64,000 bases of DNA from Lacicoccus alkaliphilus DSM 16010 (GCF_900142805.1 NZ_FRCF01000002.1:186001-250000), one strand, 5' to 3'. Positions 15,095-24,415 are shown, numbered from the stretch's first letter. The notes: generated by a model from the sequence alone, not told the origin. Numbers and translations: made by a program.

Positions 15095-16669
15095 ATGTTT
15101 GAAATAACGGGTACGTTGATTATAGTCATTGCGATTGTGGCCGTGCTGCTGATTGCCGCTGTCGGCTGGTATCTATTCATGAAAGCGAGATACCGGACGG
15201 TGCCTTCCAACGAAGCGTTGATTGTTACAGGTCCGAATCTTGGGGATGAGACGAAGGAGACCAACATCTATAAAGATGATCAGGGCCGCTACATGAAAGT
15301 CATCCGTGGCGGCGGTCACAGATTGAAACTGTTCCAGACGGGGACCCGGGTGTCACTGAAGTCATTCCAGCTGCAGATATCGACACCTAAGGTCTACACA
15401 TTGGAAGGTGTCGGCATTTACGGCCAGGCCGTGGCAACGGTCAAAGTCGCGGATGATCTCGACGGCATAGTGAAATATGCAGAGCAGTTCCTGGGCAAAG
15501 ACCAGGAGGATATCGAACATGAGATTTCCGAGGTCCTGAACTCGAACCTCCGTGCGATTTTGTCCAAGATGACGGTCGAGCAGATCAATAAGGACCGTGA
15601 GAGCTTCAATGAGCAGGTGCGTGAAATCGCTCAGGACCAGCTGAACAGGATGGGATTCAAAATCACATCACTCGGCTTATCCGATCTCCGGGATGATGAG
15701 AATTATCTTGAAAATCTCGGGCGTCCGCAAATTGCGCGGGTGAAGAAAGAAGCGGAAATCGCAGAGTCCGAAAACAGACGTGAAACGGAAATCCAGCAGG
15801 CGAAAGATAATGAAGACATCTCCAATGAACAGTACAAGCGGGAGATGAACATCGCAGAAAGCCGTAAAGAGAAGGATTTGAAAGATGCGAGGATCCTGGC
15901 GGAGACCGAGAAGGAAAATGCCGCTGCAAGGGCTGCAGGTCAGCTTGAAGAGGAAGAACGCCGCCTGGAAGTCGAAAGGCAGCGTCTTGAAATCCGCGAA
16001 CAGGAGAAACAGAATGATTTGAAACTCCGTCAGCTGGAGCGTGAAAACGACGTCGAGCTGGAACGCCAGCAGGTCGCGATCAGAAGGCAGCAGGCTGAGG
16101 CGGATTACTATGCACAGACCAAAGAGGCCGAGGCGAGGGCTGAAGCCCGCATGGCCGAAGGTAAGGCTGAGGCGGAAGTCATCCGGGAGAAGAGCCTTGC
16201 GGAAGCTGAAGCGATCGAGCGCCGTGCCAAGGCGATGGCTGAACATAAGGACGTCATCATTCTTGAACAGCTGATCGAAATCATGCCTGAGTTCGCAAGA
16301 GCCGTGAGCGACTCCTTAAGCAATGTCGAATCCATCCGAATCCTGGACAGCGGTAAAGGTGAACAGATGAGTTCGCTGCCGAACACGGTCACGGGTACAA
16401 TGGCAAAGCTGCAGGAAAGCATGGGGCAGATGACAGGGTTCGATCTGGAAGGGTTCCTGAACAATTTATCCGCTTCTGCAGGGGAGCAGAGTGAAGCGGA
16501 ATACAGGGAAATCGAGGAAGATGAACCGACACCACATGATCCATCCACTTCCGAAGACGAAAGTGCCGATGAGTCCGGGGGCACGGAAGACGGCCTGGAG
16601 CCGCCCGCTGAAGACCGTCCGGACAGCGATCCGGTCGATGATTATTATGAGGATTATAAAGGTTACTAA
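15095..16669 (+). CDS. floT: Flotillin family protein (YuaG/FloT-like)
   Basis: 524 residues. A single N-terminal membrane segment (residues 5-28) anchors it in the inner face; the SPFH domain follows (about 30-215, with VPSNEALIVTG). A long charged coiled coil rich in Glu, Arg and Ala spans 215-380. The end is acidic and proline-containing (EPTPHDPSTSEDES, DPVDDYYEDYKGY). Flotillins organise membrane microdomains and assist assembly of membrane complexes. No NfeD-type partner gene is adjacent, unlike in Bacillus subtilis where yuaF accompanies yuaG. GGGAAAGGGG precedes the ATG; a terminator follows. Confidence 0.93.
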   Translation: MFEITGTLIIVIAIVAVLLIAAVGWYLFMKARYRTVPSNEALIVTGPNLGDETKETNIYKDDQGRYMKVIRGGGHRLKLFQTGTRVSLKSFQLQISTPKVYTLEGVGIYGQAVATVKVADDLDGIVKYAEQFLGKDQEDIEHEISEVLNSNLRAILSKMTVEQINKDRESFNEQVREIAQDQLNRMGFKITSLGLSDLRDDENYLENLGRPQIARVKKEAEIAESENRRETEIQQAKDNEDISNEQYKREMNIAESRKEKDLKDARILAETEKENAAARAAGQLEEEERRLEVERQRLEIREQEKQNDLKLRQLERENDVELERQQVAIRRQQAEADYYAQTKEAEARAEARMAEGKAEAEVIREKSLAEAEAIERRAKAMAEHKDVIILEQLIEIMPEFARAVSDSLSNVESIRILDSGKGEQMSSLPNTVTGTMAKLQESMGQMTGFDLEGFLNNLSASAGEQSEAEYREIEEDEPTPHDPSTSEDESADESGGTEDGLEPPAEDRPDSDPVDDYYEDYKGY

Positions 16670-16670
16670 G

Positions 16671-16697
16671 AAAATGACTCTGCGGAGTCATTTTTTT
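16671..16697 (+). terminator. Terminator of the flotillin gene
   Basis: AAAATGACTC, four bases, GAGTCATTTT and more T, two bases after the stop codon. Confidence 0.88.
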
Positions 16698-16798
16698 ATT
16701 GCCGTATAACCGGGGCGAGCATTTACAGGCCGTAAATTTCCCCTCGGAAGCTGAATGACGTACACTGATAGAAAGAAAAAAGCAGGAGTGAACGCATA

Positions 16799-17872
16799 AT
16801 GAAACAGTATTACAGCGATGTCATCCAATTCAGGGGCACGCATTATGACTTCGGATATCACCAGGGGATGATGCTGAAAGATTCGCCCATATTGACGAAC
16901 CGTGAGCGCCAGTGGAAACCCCGGCAGCACCGGCACTTCATAATTGATGAGGATGAATTCACCGGAGTCATGAAAAAATTCTCCCCGTTGTTGTTGGAGG
17001 AGATCGAAGGTCTTGCTGATGCGCTGGAGATGGAGGCACCCGATGCGATCCGCCAGTTCGGCGGGTATTATCTTGAATATGTCACGAGCGGCTGTTCGAT
17101 TTATACAGGTGATGATTTCATGGTCCGCAATTACGACAGCCATCCGAAAGGTTATGAAGGCCGGTACATGTTCTATCAGCCGACCGACGGCGGATATGCG
17201 GTGATCGGTCCTTCGATGCAGATCACGGGAAGGATCGACGGCATGAACGAAAAAGGTCTTGTCCTGGGTTATAATTTCACCCACAGCAAGAAATCGGATG
17301 ATGGCTTCATTTGTAACATGATCGGCCGGCTGATCCTTGAAAACTGTGCAGATGTCGATGAAGCGGTGGAAATGCTGAAGGATATTCCGCACAGGCATTC
17401 ATTCAGCTACCCCGTCATGGATACGAGCGGCAGGTCATATGTTGTCGAAGCGTCCCCGAGGAAGGTCGTGGTGAGGGCAGCGAATGTATGCACGAATCAT
17501 TTTCATATATTGAACGAGGAAAACCGCTACCGCCAGGAGGAGACACGGGGACGTGAAGAAAGGATCGAGACCCGCCAACAGGGTGCGGACAATGCTTATG
17601 AGTCATATAAGGTGATGAACGATCCGGCACACGGTATATTTTCAAACAAATATGATGCCTCGGCCGGAACCATCCACACTTCAGTTTATTTTCCGGAAGA
17701 ACTGAAGGCATGGTTTGCCATGGGACCGGGCCGCGCACCGGTCATCTTCGATTTCGGCAAATGGCTCGCCGGCGATGATGTGTATGTGAAACAGATTAAA
17801 GGCCTGCTCGAATTCGACCGCCCGTTCGTGAATATGGAAGACATGACCCGTGAAAGCAGGGTGCTGGGATAA
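16799..17872 (+). CDS. C45-type autoproteolytic acyltransferase/amidohydrolase (Ntn hydrolase)
   Basis: 357 residues. Resembles the acyl-CoA:6-APA acyltransferase/choloylglycine hydrolase-like group that cleaves linear amide bonds. The N-terminal part has FRGTHYDFGYHQG, common at the start of C45 proteins. The likely nucleophile is Cys99 in VTSGCSIY, followed by the family pattern MVRNYDSHP and GRIDGMNEKGLVLGYNF. In studied relatives the chain is cut before this Cys; here that is inference. AGGAGTG precedes the ATG. No signal peptide, so cytoplasmic. Substrate unknown. Confidence 0.8.
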   Translation: MKQYYSDVIQFRGTHYDFGYHQGMMLKDSPILTNRERQWKPRQHRHFIIDEDEFTGVMKKFSPLLLEEIEGLADALEMEAPDAIRQFGGYYLEYVTSGCSIYTGDDFMVRNYDSHPKGYEGRYMFYQPTDGGYAVIGPSMQITGRIDGMNEKGLVLGYNFTHSKKSDDGFICNMIGRLILENCADVDEAVEMLKDIPHRHSFSYPVMDTSGRSYVVEASPRKVVVRAANVCTNHFHILNEENRYRQEETRGREERIETRQQGADNAYESYKVMNDPAHGIFSNKYDASAGTIHTSVYFPEELKAWFAMGPGRAPVIFDFGKWLAGDDVYVKQIKGLLEFDRPFVNMEDMTRESRVLG

Positions 17873-17952
17873 CTCTTCCTATGCCGTTGATTAATCCGGC
17901 CCCTTATGGGGAACACTTAATTAACGCATTTCAAGATAGGAGTGGTTGGTTA

Positions 17953-19599
17953 ATGACAAAAACCGTTGGAGAATTTCTATTCGATCATTTGAAGGCGGAG
18001 GGCATCACCGAAATTTTCGGTGTGCCGGGAGATTTCAACTTTTCCCTGCTCGATACACTGGAAGATTACGATGGCATCGATCTGATCGATAATCGAAATG
18101 AGCTGAACGCGGGTTATGCAGCAGATGGATATGCACAGGTGAAGGGCCTTGCGGCACTGATCACGACTTTTGGGGTCGGTGAATTGAGTGCTTCGAACGC
18201 CATCGCCGGAGCATACAGTGAGAACATCCCATTGGTACACATTGCAGGTTCCCCGGATCTCGATGCGCAGGAGGCTGGAGATCATGTCCATCACACATTG
18301 ATGGACGGTAATTTTGAAGTGTTCAGGCATATGTATGAACACATCACTGCCTATGCCGTCAAAGTGACGAAGGAGAATGCAGGCACCGAGATTCCAAAAG
18401 CGATCCGCATCGCAAAAAAGAAGAAGAAACCGGTCTATCTGGATTTTCCGATCGATCAGGTGACTGAACCGGTTGGAGAGGTGAAAGCTGCCGAAGCAGT
18501 AGAGGAGACAGATGAAAAGAGTCTTGAAGCGGCTGTGGATCGAGCGAAGGTGCAGCTGGAAGAGGCGGATCAACCAGTGATGCTTGTCGACTTCAACACA
18601 TTGCGCTTTCATCTCGAGCCGGAGGTGCAATCGCTTGCCGAGGCGCTCAATGTGCCGGTGGCACAGATGATGCAGGGGAAGGGTGGTTTCAATGAACAGC
18701 ATCCCCAGTACATCGGCATGTACGGCGGCGCCTTCGGCGATCCTGAAGTGCAGAAGAGCGTCGAGGCAGCCGACTGCATCATTGCAGTCGGTATGCTCTG
18801 GTCCGACTTCAACCTTTCAAAATATACTGCAAAACTCGACACCGAAAAGATGATCATCATCCATCCACATTCAGTCGAGGTCGCGGGTGAGAAGTATGAA
18901 GGCATCCATGCAGCAGATGCACTGGAAGCACTTCAGAAATCCGGAAACCGGAGAGAAGGGGAAGTGGAGACGCCGCCTTCCATCTATGATGATACAGCCG
19001 GCGGACCGGAAGAGGAAATTGCGGCGGAGTCTTATTACCCGCGCTTCCAAAGGATGCTTAAAAAGAATGATATACTCGTCGTTGATACAGGGACGCTTTC
19101 TTACGGCATGAGCCAGGTGAAGCTGCCCGAAGGCACAACGTTCATATCCCATGGTGCATGGCAGAGCATCGGTTATGGCACACCGGCGGCACTCGGAGCC
19201 TCGGTGGCGGCTAGGGACCGCCGTGTACTGCTGTTCATCGGGGAGGGTGCCTTCCAGTTCACGGCCCAGGAGCTGAGCACCATCATTGAAAAAGGCTATA
19301 AGCCCGTCATATTCCTGTTGAACAACCAGGGCTATACGATTGAACGGTATTTGAACACGGACAGGCCTTATGCAGAGTATAATGATGTGCCCGTGTGGGA
19401 TTACATGTCGCTGGTCGATACTTTCTCCAGTGTCACGGAAGTGTTCAAAGCCCGGGTGACTACAAACGGAGCGCTGGAGGAGGCGATTGAAAATGCGGAA
19501 GACTTTAATGGGCCTAGTGTCATAGAACTCTTCGTCACGGATCCGATGGATGCGCCGCTTTATCTGCATAATTTAAGGGAACACGCAAAAGATGATTAA
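17953..19599 (+). CDS. Thiamine-diphosphate-dependent 2-oxoacid decarboxylase (indolepyruvate/pyruvate decarboxylase type)
   Basis: 548 residues, usual for the family. The N-terminal ThDP domain has FGVPGDFNFSLLD and the catalytic-type Glu region DLIDNRNELNAGYAADGYA; a His pair appears at DHVHHTLMDG; the C-terminal ThDP motif is GEGAFQFTAQEL ending near NNQGYTIER. These are hallmarks of non-oxidative decarboxylases that turn 2-oxoacids into aldehydes. The sequence matches the staphylococcal IpdC-like protein. ATG at 17953 is chosen because AGGAGTGG lies nearby; the frame open from 17881 has no such site. Exact substrate (pyruvate, branched-chain or indole type) cannot be read from sequence. 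Confidence 0.9.
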   Translation: MTKTVGEFLFDHLKAEGITEIFGVPGDFNFSLLDTLEDYDGIDLIDNRNELNAGYAADGYAQVKGLAALITTFGVGELSASNAIAGAYSENIPLVHIAGSPDLDAQEAGDHVHHTLMDGNFEVFRHMYEHITAYAVKVTKENAGTEIPKAIRIAKKKKKPVYLDFPIDQVTEPVGEVKAAEAVEETDEKSLEAAVDRAKVQLEEADQPVMLVDFNTLRFHLEPEVQSLAEALNVPVAQMMQGKGGFNEQHPQYIGMYGGAFGDPEVQKSVEAADCIIAVGMLWSDFNLSKYTAKLDTEKMIIIHPHSVEVAGEKYEGIHAADALEALQKSGNRREGEVETPPSIYDDTAGGPEEEIAAESYYPRFQRMLKKNDILVVDTGTLSYGMSQVKLPEGTTFISHGAWQSIGYGTPAALGASVAARDRRVLLFIGEGAFQFTAQELSTIIEKGYKPVIFLLNNQGYTIERYLNTDRPYAEYNDVPVWDYMSLVDTFSSVTEVFKARVTTNGALEEAIENAEDFNGPSVIELFVTDPMDAPLYLHNLREHAKDD

Positions 19600-19618
19600 A
19601 AGTCCGTTGAATGAGAAA

Positions 19619-19648
19619 AAAACACCCTTTGAAAAAAGGGTGTTTTTT
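19619..19648 (+). terminator. Terminator after the decarboxylase gene
   Basis: AAACACCCTTT, GAAA loop, AAAGGGTGTTT and T residues. It lies between two convergent genes and may serve both. Confidence 0.9.
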
Positions 19649-19677
19649 AGTATTTTCTTTAGACAGAAGAGCACAAG

Positions 19678-20100
19678 TTATTTGATGATCATGACAGGCG
19701 TGTTGACGCGTTTTGCCACTTTATGTGTGACATGCCCCAGTACATGCTTGAGTTCCATTTTGGCACGCTTGTTGCTCATGATGACGACTTCATACTCATT
19801 TTCCTTGATTTCATTCAACAGTTCGTTGATGACCCGCCCTGATCTTATAACGATTTCATAATTCAATCCCAGTTCGTCAAGCTGGTCGGTGAAAGGCTTG
19901 AGTTCCTCAACTTTACCTTTTTCGATGTCATCAAAATGTTTACCGTGATATTTCACATTATCCGCCATTTCATTTTCCGAGATGACATGGAATATGGTGA
20001 TGACAGCATTTGGATTTTTATTGGTCAGTTTCACCAACTGTTCCGGGACGTTGGTGAAAGTGTTGCCAAAATCATACGGCAGCAAAATTTTTCCGTACAT
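19678..20100 (-). CDS. Universal stress protein (UspA family)
   Basis: 140 residues, one Usp domain. Starts MYGKILLPYDFG, the usual first strand, and ends GHVTHKVAKRVNTPVMIIK, the region that in ATP-binding members forms GxxGxxxxxxxxxGS. Here the final GS is replaced (VN), so ATP binding is doubtful. The start is the ATG at 20100 after AAAGGA; the longer frame to 20157 is less likely. A weak sigma-B-like pair (GTTTTA, 14 bases, GGAAAT) lies upstream on the minus strand near 20187-20212, which would suit a stress gene. Confidence 0.88.
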   Translation of the reverse strand: MYGKILLPYDFGNTFTNVPEQLVKLTNKNPNAVITIFHVISENEMADNVKYHGKHFDDIEKGKVEELKPFTDQLDELGLNYEIVIRSGRVINELLNEIKENEYEVVIMSNKRAKMELKHVLGHVTHKVAKRVNTPVMIIK

Positions 20101-20296
20101 AAGCCCACATCCTTTCAAGTCTTTAAATATTGATAAAAAGAAATTATCATTTTTCATGTTATTATGCCATTCATTATATTAGATTTCCATTTAAAAGGGG
20201 TGTAAAACATCAATCGAATATAAAAAGGGTACTGTGCTTAACATCCCAATGCTTTTGTCCATTGCAGGGGAGAGTGAACTTCAGGGCATCCCCGGG

Positions 20297-21271
20297 TCAC
20301 CTGATGACCTGGTTGCCGCCCTGACGCTGGGCTGCGACCAACTTCTCCGTGACCGTCTGGAGCAGTTCGCTGACCGTTTCACCGGGTATGTACGCCGCGA
20401 CGCCGCCGCTGACCGTAATGTCCCGGGGCACTTCGAATACGGTGGTCATGACCGTCTCACGTATTTCTTCAGCCATTGCATAAGCTTCTTCCTCACGCAC
20501 ATCATCAAGCAGGATCATAAAGACCGTTTCCCGGTAGCGCCCCGCGAAATGATTCCCGCCGGCTGCACTCCGGATGATGCCACCTGCGGTCTTTAAAATG
20601 TTTTCGCTCATCACGACGCCGAGCTCCTCTTCATATTTTGCATAATCGTCAATACGAAGAACGATGATGGACTGGGGATCTTCCCTCTCCTTGAGGTAGG
20701 ACAGCTCCAGAAGCACGCTCTGCCGAGCATACAGGGAAGTCAGGGCATCCATCCTCATCTGGCTCCTCAGTTTGCTGTTCTTCCTCTTCAGCTGCGCTTT
20801 TTCCTGCTCCTCCTCAGTCACGTCGAACACGATGCCTTTTAGGAAAAGAGGTGCGCCGTCCTCCGTCCGTTCCGTGACCTTCCCACGGTCCTGGTAGACT
20901 TTCCATGAACCGTCCTTCGCCCGGATGCGGTACCTCACTTCCCAGACCGGTATTTTGCCTTCGAGGTGGTCCCGCATCATCTGCATGACGGGTTCGTAAT
21001 CGTCCGGATGCAGTTTTTCCGTGAAAAATTCATAGGCCACCTTCTCCGGCAGCTCTTCTTTCGTATAGCCGAGCGCCGTGGCCTTCATCGGGTTGTATGT
21101 CACTTCATTGACCGTGAAATCCCAGAACCACTGTCCCAGGTTGCCCGTCCATCCGAACTCCAGCCTCTCCGTCTCATGGAATGTATCCAGCAGCTCCTTG
21201 TTCAACCTTTTCAATGAATCGATTTCTTTGATCAATTCTTCTCTTGAGTACTCTGTGTCGCTTTGCATCAT
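20297..21271 (-). CDS. PAS domain protein with degenerate GGDEF domain
   Basis: 324 residues. A short coiled region (10-40) leads to a PAS fold of the PAS_3 type (about 45-155; LGQWFWDFTVNEVTYN, LHPDDYEPV, EVRYRIRAKDGSWK). A GGDEF-like domain fills 165-324, opening with MDALTSLYARQS. The catalytic GGDEF loop is replaced by GRYRETV at about 244-250, so c-di-GMP synthesis is not expected; a sensing or binding role is more likely. No membrane segment. AGGAGG precedes two adjacent ATG codons (21271 and 21268); either could be used. No EAL or other c-di-GMP gene is nearby. Confidence 0.85.
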   Translation of the reverse strand: MMQSDTEYSREELIKEIDSLKRLNKELLDTFHETERLEFGWTGNLGQWFWDFTVNEVTYNPMKATALGYTKEELPEKVAYEFFTEKLHPDDYEPVMQMMRDHLEGKIPVWEVRYRIRAKDGSWKVYQDRGKVTERTEDGAPLFLKGIVFDVTEEEQEKAQLKRKNSKLRSQMRMDALTSLYARQSVLLELSYLKEREDPQSIIVLRIDDYAKYEEELGVVMSENILKTAGGIIRSAAGGNHFAGRYRETVFMILLDDVREEEAYAMAEEIRETVMTTVFEVPRDITVSGGVAAYIPGETVSELLQTVTEKLVAAQRQGGNQVIR

Positions 21272-21606
21272 GTGCCTCCTGTGGAATTTTATGTCTCTTC
21301 AGTTTAATCTACTTGCGAAAGACATTCAATTGCGGGGACTGGTAAATCGGTATATATAGTGCCATTCATTAAGAATGGATGATCATTCGGGGAGCATGAA
21401 AATCGATATATACCTTTACTCGCTTTAGTAAGGAATTATAGAATGATTCATGATTATAAGAATGAAATGGCTCATCATGAAATGAAGGTTATTCAGAATT
21501 GTATGCACCTTGTTGTTTTTAAGTTTCCTGGAGGGTGTCCATATATTCAACACGGACCAGAGGATCATAATGCAAAATGAAACCTCTCACCAAAAGATTT
21601 CTATGT
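21272..21606. other. Intergenic stretch without a confident gene
   Basis: About 335 bases between the PAS/GGDEF gene and the terminator of the next minus-strand gene. It holds the upstream region of the PAS/GGDEF gene and one small open frame (21443-21580, 45 codons) listed as a finding. No RNA structure or repeat recognised. Confidence 0.5.
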
Positions 21607-21642
21607 AAAAAGTCAGCCCGAACCTTTAAAGAGGCCGGGCTG
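21607..21642 (-). terminator. Terminator of the small membrane protein gene
   Basis: On the minus strand CAGCCCGGCCTCTTT and AAAGGTTCGGGCTG form an imperfect hairpin followed by ACTTTTT. Confidence 0.75.
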
Positions 21643-21681
21643 TCATCAATCATCTCTTAAAGTCTTATCTTGAATGTCAGG

Positions 21682-21918
21682 TTATAATATGGCTATGCCG
21701 TATATAAGCGCGATGACACCTATTGCCAAAGCGACGCCATTAAGTGCTTTCTGAGGGGAGAACAGACCGAGGATCCCAAGGATGATCGCTGCGATACCGA
21801 GGAAAACCGGCTGCCAGAAGAAACCGATCAAACCGAGGATGATACCAATCCATCCGACCCACAGTCCTGTCGTGTTGTTCAGACTGTTTTCTGATTGTCT
21901 TTCAGTATGTTCACTCAT
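21682..21918 (-). CDS. Small two- to three-helix membrane protein
   Basis: 78 residues. A short polar start (SEHTERQSENSLNN) is followed by hydrophobic helices containing GWIGIILGLIGFF, FLGIAAIILGILGLF and GVALAIGVIALIYG. Glycine-rich helices like these occur in small DUF4190-like or stress-linked membrane proteins, but I do not recognise the family firmly. AAAGGTGG precedes the ATG. A weak sigma-B-like pair (GTTTGT, 12 bases, GGTAAT) lies about 110 bases upstream. Stand-alone gene. Confidence 0.75.
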   Translation of the reverse strand: MSEHTERQSENSLNNTTGLWVGWIGIILGLIGFFWQPVFLGIAAIILGILGLFSPQKALNGVALAIGVIALIYGIAIL

Positions 21919-22173
21919 GAATTTACCACCTTTCCATTGAAATAGTTTCAGGAGGAAGACGTCCAGGGGGTGATCTGAATGATCGCCTTCCTTTGTCTTT
22001 CTTTCTACTTATAAATTAACCATTACCGGCATATGCCTAACAAACGTATCGGAGAAGGTGTGCAGATTTGAATACATTCAGATTAGATTTGTCGGGATTC
22101 GGGAACAGGATGGATGAATTGTCATATGAAAAACAGGAATTCAATTGTTTGGACGATACCGGGAGGGAAATGC

Positions 22174-22734
22174 ATGACAGAACAGAAAAATGCACGGCCG
22201 CTGTTGATAGAAAGTTTTAAAATGTTGCTTCCGCAATATCCGTTTGAAAAAATCACCGTACAGATGATTGCTGAAAATGCCGGTGTGAAGCGGGCGACAT
22301 TCTACAATCATTTTCTGGACAAATACGAATTGTTTTCAGTGATCCTTGAAGAGGAGCTTTTCCAGGCAATACATACGATGATGGAGGCGGATATGGAAAG
22401 GGAATCGCTGAAGATGATCTTCAGCTATTTTGAAAAGAACCGGGATTTTTATGCGCAGGCATTCCAGGTGCACGGACAGAATTCCTTCGAAGCGGTCCTC
22501 AGGGACAAGATGCAGCTGTTCTACAATAAAGTGTACGATAAGCACGGTTTGAACCTTGATGAGAATTTATCTGCACTCACACAGACAGTGGTTGAGATGT
22601 ACCATGCTTCAGGGCTCGTCTATATTCTCGAGAAATGGATCACAGAGGAGCCGGCCACCCCGGCCGGTGAAGTATTTGAAGCCTATGTCTACCTGATATC
22701 CAACTCCATATTGGATCTGACATCGGATGGGTGA
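22174..22734 (+). CDS. TetR/AcrR family transcriptional regulator
   Basis: 186 residues. N-terminal helix-turn-helix: FEKITVQMIAENAGVKRATF then YNHFLDKYELF, residues about 20-58, typical of TetR. The C-terminal region is of the TetR_C_8-like type often found in dihydroxyacetone-kinase-style and Firmicute regulators; its ligand is unknown. ATG at 22174 follows GGGAGGG at good spacing, so the longer frame from 22114 is rejected. It lies 64 bases before a thioesterase gene on the same strand and may control it or itself. Confidence 0.88.
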   Translation: MTEQKNARPLLIESFKMLLPQYPFEKITVQMIAENAGVKRATFYNHFLDKYELFSVILEEELFQAIHTMMEADMERESLKMIFSYFEKNRDFYAQAFQVHGQNSFEAVLRDKMQLFYNKVYDKHGLNLDENLSALTQTVVEMYHASGLVYILEKWITEEPATPAGEVFEAYVYLISNSILDLTSDG

Positions 22735-22798
22735 ATGCCGTTTAAATTTTCATGGACTGATGGTACAGTGGATATAATACTTGTAAAGGAAGATGACT

Positions 22799-23263
22799 AT
22801 GGGTTTATATGAATACCGCACCACGGTGCCTGAATCCTGGCTCGATTACAACGGCCATATGAATGACGGCCAGTACAGCCGCGCCTTCAGCGACGCCGGG
22901 CTTGAATGGATGAAACATCTCGGACTTGATGGGGAGAAGGTCAAGGCATTGTCTTTCACCACTTTCACCCTGGAGAATCATATCGTTTATCAGAAAGAAG
23001 TGTTTGCGGGTGAAGAAATCACGATCAAAATCAGGATTTACGACTTTGATGCCAAGAGGATGCATGTCTTCATGAGCCTCCATAATGAAGAGGGGACGCA
23101 GTGTGCCACTTATGAAGTGATGTATATGGGCATGGATACTGAAACCGGCCGGCCGGGTGAGTTCCCGGAAGTGCTTGATCAGGCTGTCAAAGCGTATTAT
23201 GACGGCCAGGGGGCCATGGAAACACCGAAGGAAATCGGACGTATGATTGGTATCAGAAGATGA
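22799..23263 (+). CDS. Acyl-CoA thioesterase, hotdog fold (4HBT type)
   Basis: 154 residues. Carries SWLDYNGHMNDGQYSRAFSD, the active-site region of 4-hydroxybenzoyl-CoA-type thioesterases, with the Asn/His and the following strand order of the hotdog fold. Similar domains are found fused to carnitine dehydrogenase or beside betaine/carnitine catabolic genes, where they release betainyl groups from CoA; no such neighbours are here. ATG at 22799 is preferred to 22793 because AAAGGA sits eight bases before it. TATAAT at 22774-22779 may be its -10 box. A terminator follows. Confidence 0.82.
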   Translation: MGLYEYRTTVPESWLDYNGHMNDGQYSRAFSDAGLEWMKHLGLDGEKVKALSFTTFTLENHIVYQKEVFAGEEITIKIRIYDFDAKRMHVFMSLHNEEGTQCATYEVMYMGMDTETGRPGEFPEVLDQAVKAYYDGQGAMETPKEIGRMIGIRR

Positions 23264-23266
23264 AGA

Positions 23267-23302
23267 AGACTGCCGGCTTAAGAACCGGCAGTCTAATTTT
23301 TT
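23267..23302 (+). terminator. Terminator after the thioesterase gene
   Basis: AGACTGCCGG, seven bases, CCGGCAGTCT, then AATTTTTTG. Confidence 0.88.
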
Positions 23303-23387
23303 GTATTAAATCTTTGGCGAAGGATTTTATTGACTTCTGACATAAAAATATCCGCCCACCGGCAACGCGCGGGAGCGGAGTATGGGG

Positions 23388-24281
23388 CTATTTTTTGAAC
23401 AGGCGGGAAAACGCAGCCGGTGCTTTTGATTCGAATCGCACATATTCATCTGTCGCCGGGTGTTTGAATTCAAGGGCCTGTGCATGGAGTCCCATCCTTT
23501 TGATGGGGTTGGTCTGTGCGCCGTATTTCTTATCACGGACGATTGGGTGGCCGATATCCTGCATGTGCACACGGACCTGATTTTTACGCCCGGTTTCCAG
23601 GTTCACCTGCAGCAGCGAAAAATGGTTGTTGGATCTCAGCACTTTATAATGTGTGATGGCTTTTTTTCCTTTTTCAGGGTTCTGGCTGGAGCGCATGATC
23701 AGTGCCTTGTTTTCCGAGAGCCATGAAGTGACCGTGCCCCCTTTTTCGACTTTGCCTTCCACGAGTGCGATATACGTGCGTTCTGACACGATGCTGCCCC
23801 AGTCGTTCTGCAGCTTCTGCTGGACCTGCTTATTTTTTGCGAAGATCATCACCCCGGAAGTGTCCCGGTCCAGACGATGGACGACAAAAATGCGGTTTTT
23901 AGGATGGACCTTCTGTAAATAATCAGACAGCTGACGGTAGGCGGTCATCTGATTTTCCTTTTCAGATGCGATGGACAGGATACCCGCTTCTTTATCGATC
24001 ACGATGATGTCCTGATCTTCATGCAGGATTTTAAGGCCTCTGATCTTTGCATCATGCTTTCCGGTGCGCGTCTCCATCTCGACACGGTCACCCGGTTTGA
24101 GTGCATCGTCAAACTGGGTCGTTGTTTCGCCGTTTACACTGATCTGGCCACGGCTCAGAATACCTTTTACTGCTTTCCGGCTGCGTGAGGGCATCTTTTC
24201 AAACAAATATTCGAGCAATGCCGCAGGTTCTTCCACTGTCCATTCCGCTTCAGGCTTATTTATAACGTTTCTTTTTTTCAT
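23388..24281 (-). CDS. RluA family RNA pseudouridine synthase
   Basis: 297 residues. Converts uridine to pseudouridine in rRNA or tRNA. An N-terminal S4-like RNA-binding part (about 20-75, ILSRGQISVNG) precedes the catalytic domain with VHRLDRDTSGVMIFAKN, where the first Asp of LDRDTSG is the catalytic residue of the family. The ATG at 24281 is chosen because GGAGG lies eight bases before it. The target site cannot be told; RluA, RluC and RluD types share this layout. Confidence 0.9.
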   Translation of the reverse strand: MKKRNVINKPEAEWTVEEPAALLEYLFEKMPSRSRKAVKGILSRGQISVNGETTTQFDDALKPGDRVEMETRTGKHDAKIRGLKILHEDQDIIVIDKEAGILSIASEKENQMTAYRQLSDYLQKVHPKNRIFVVHRLDRDTSGVMIFAKNKQVQQKLQNDWGSIVSERTYIALVEGKVEKGGTVTSWLSENKALIMRSSQNPEKGKKAITHYKVLRSNNHFSLLQVNLETGRKNQVRVHMQDIGHPIVRDKKYGAQTNPIKRMGLHAQALEFKHPATDEYVRFESKAPAAFSRLFKK

Positions 24282-24415
24282 TCCTACTTCCTCCATATCG
24301 ATTTTCCTTCAAATACCGGTTTCCTTCACAAGAGAAAGCGTTCAATACTTCCACAGTCGGTCATGATATTATAATTCAATTCTACTATACTAGGGACCTC
24401 GATTACTAATTGAAC

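Noticed and set aside
20211-20225. AATCGAATAT upstream of the stress protein as another copy of the dispersed repeat
   Set aside because: Only one short part matches; the other conserved parts are missing.
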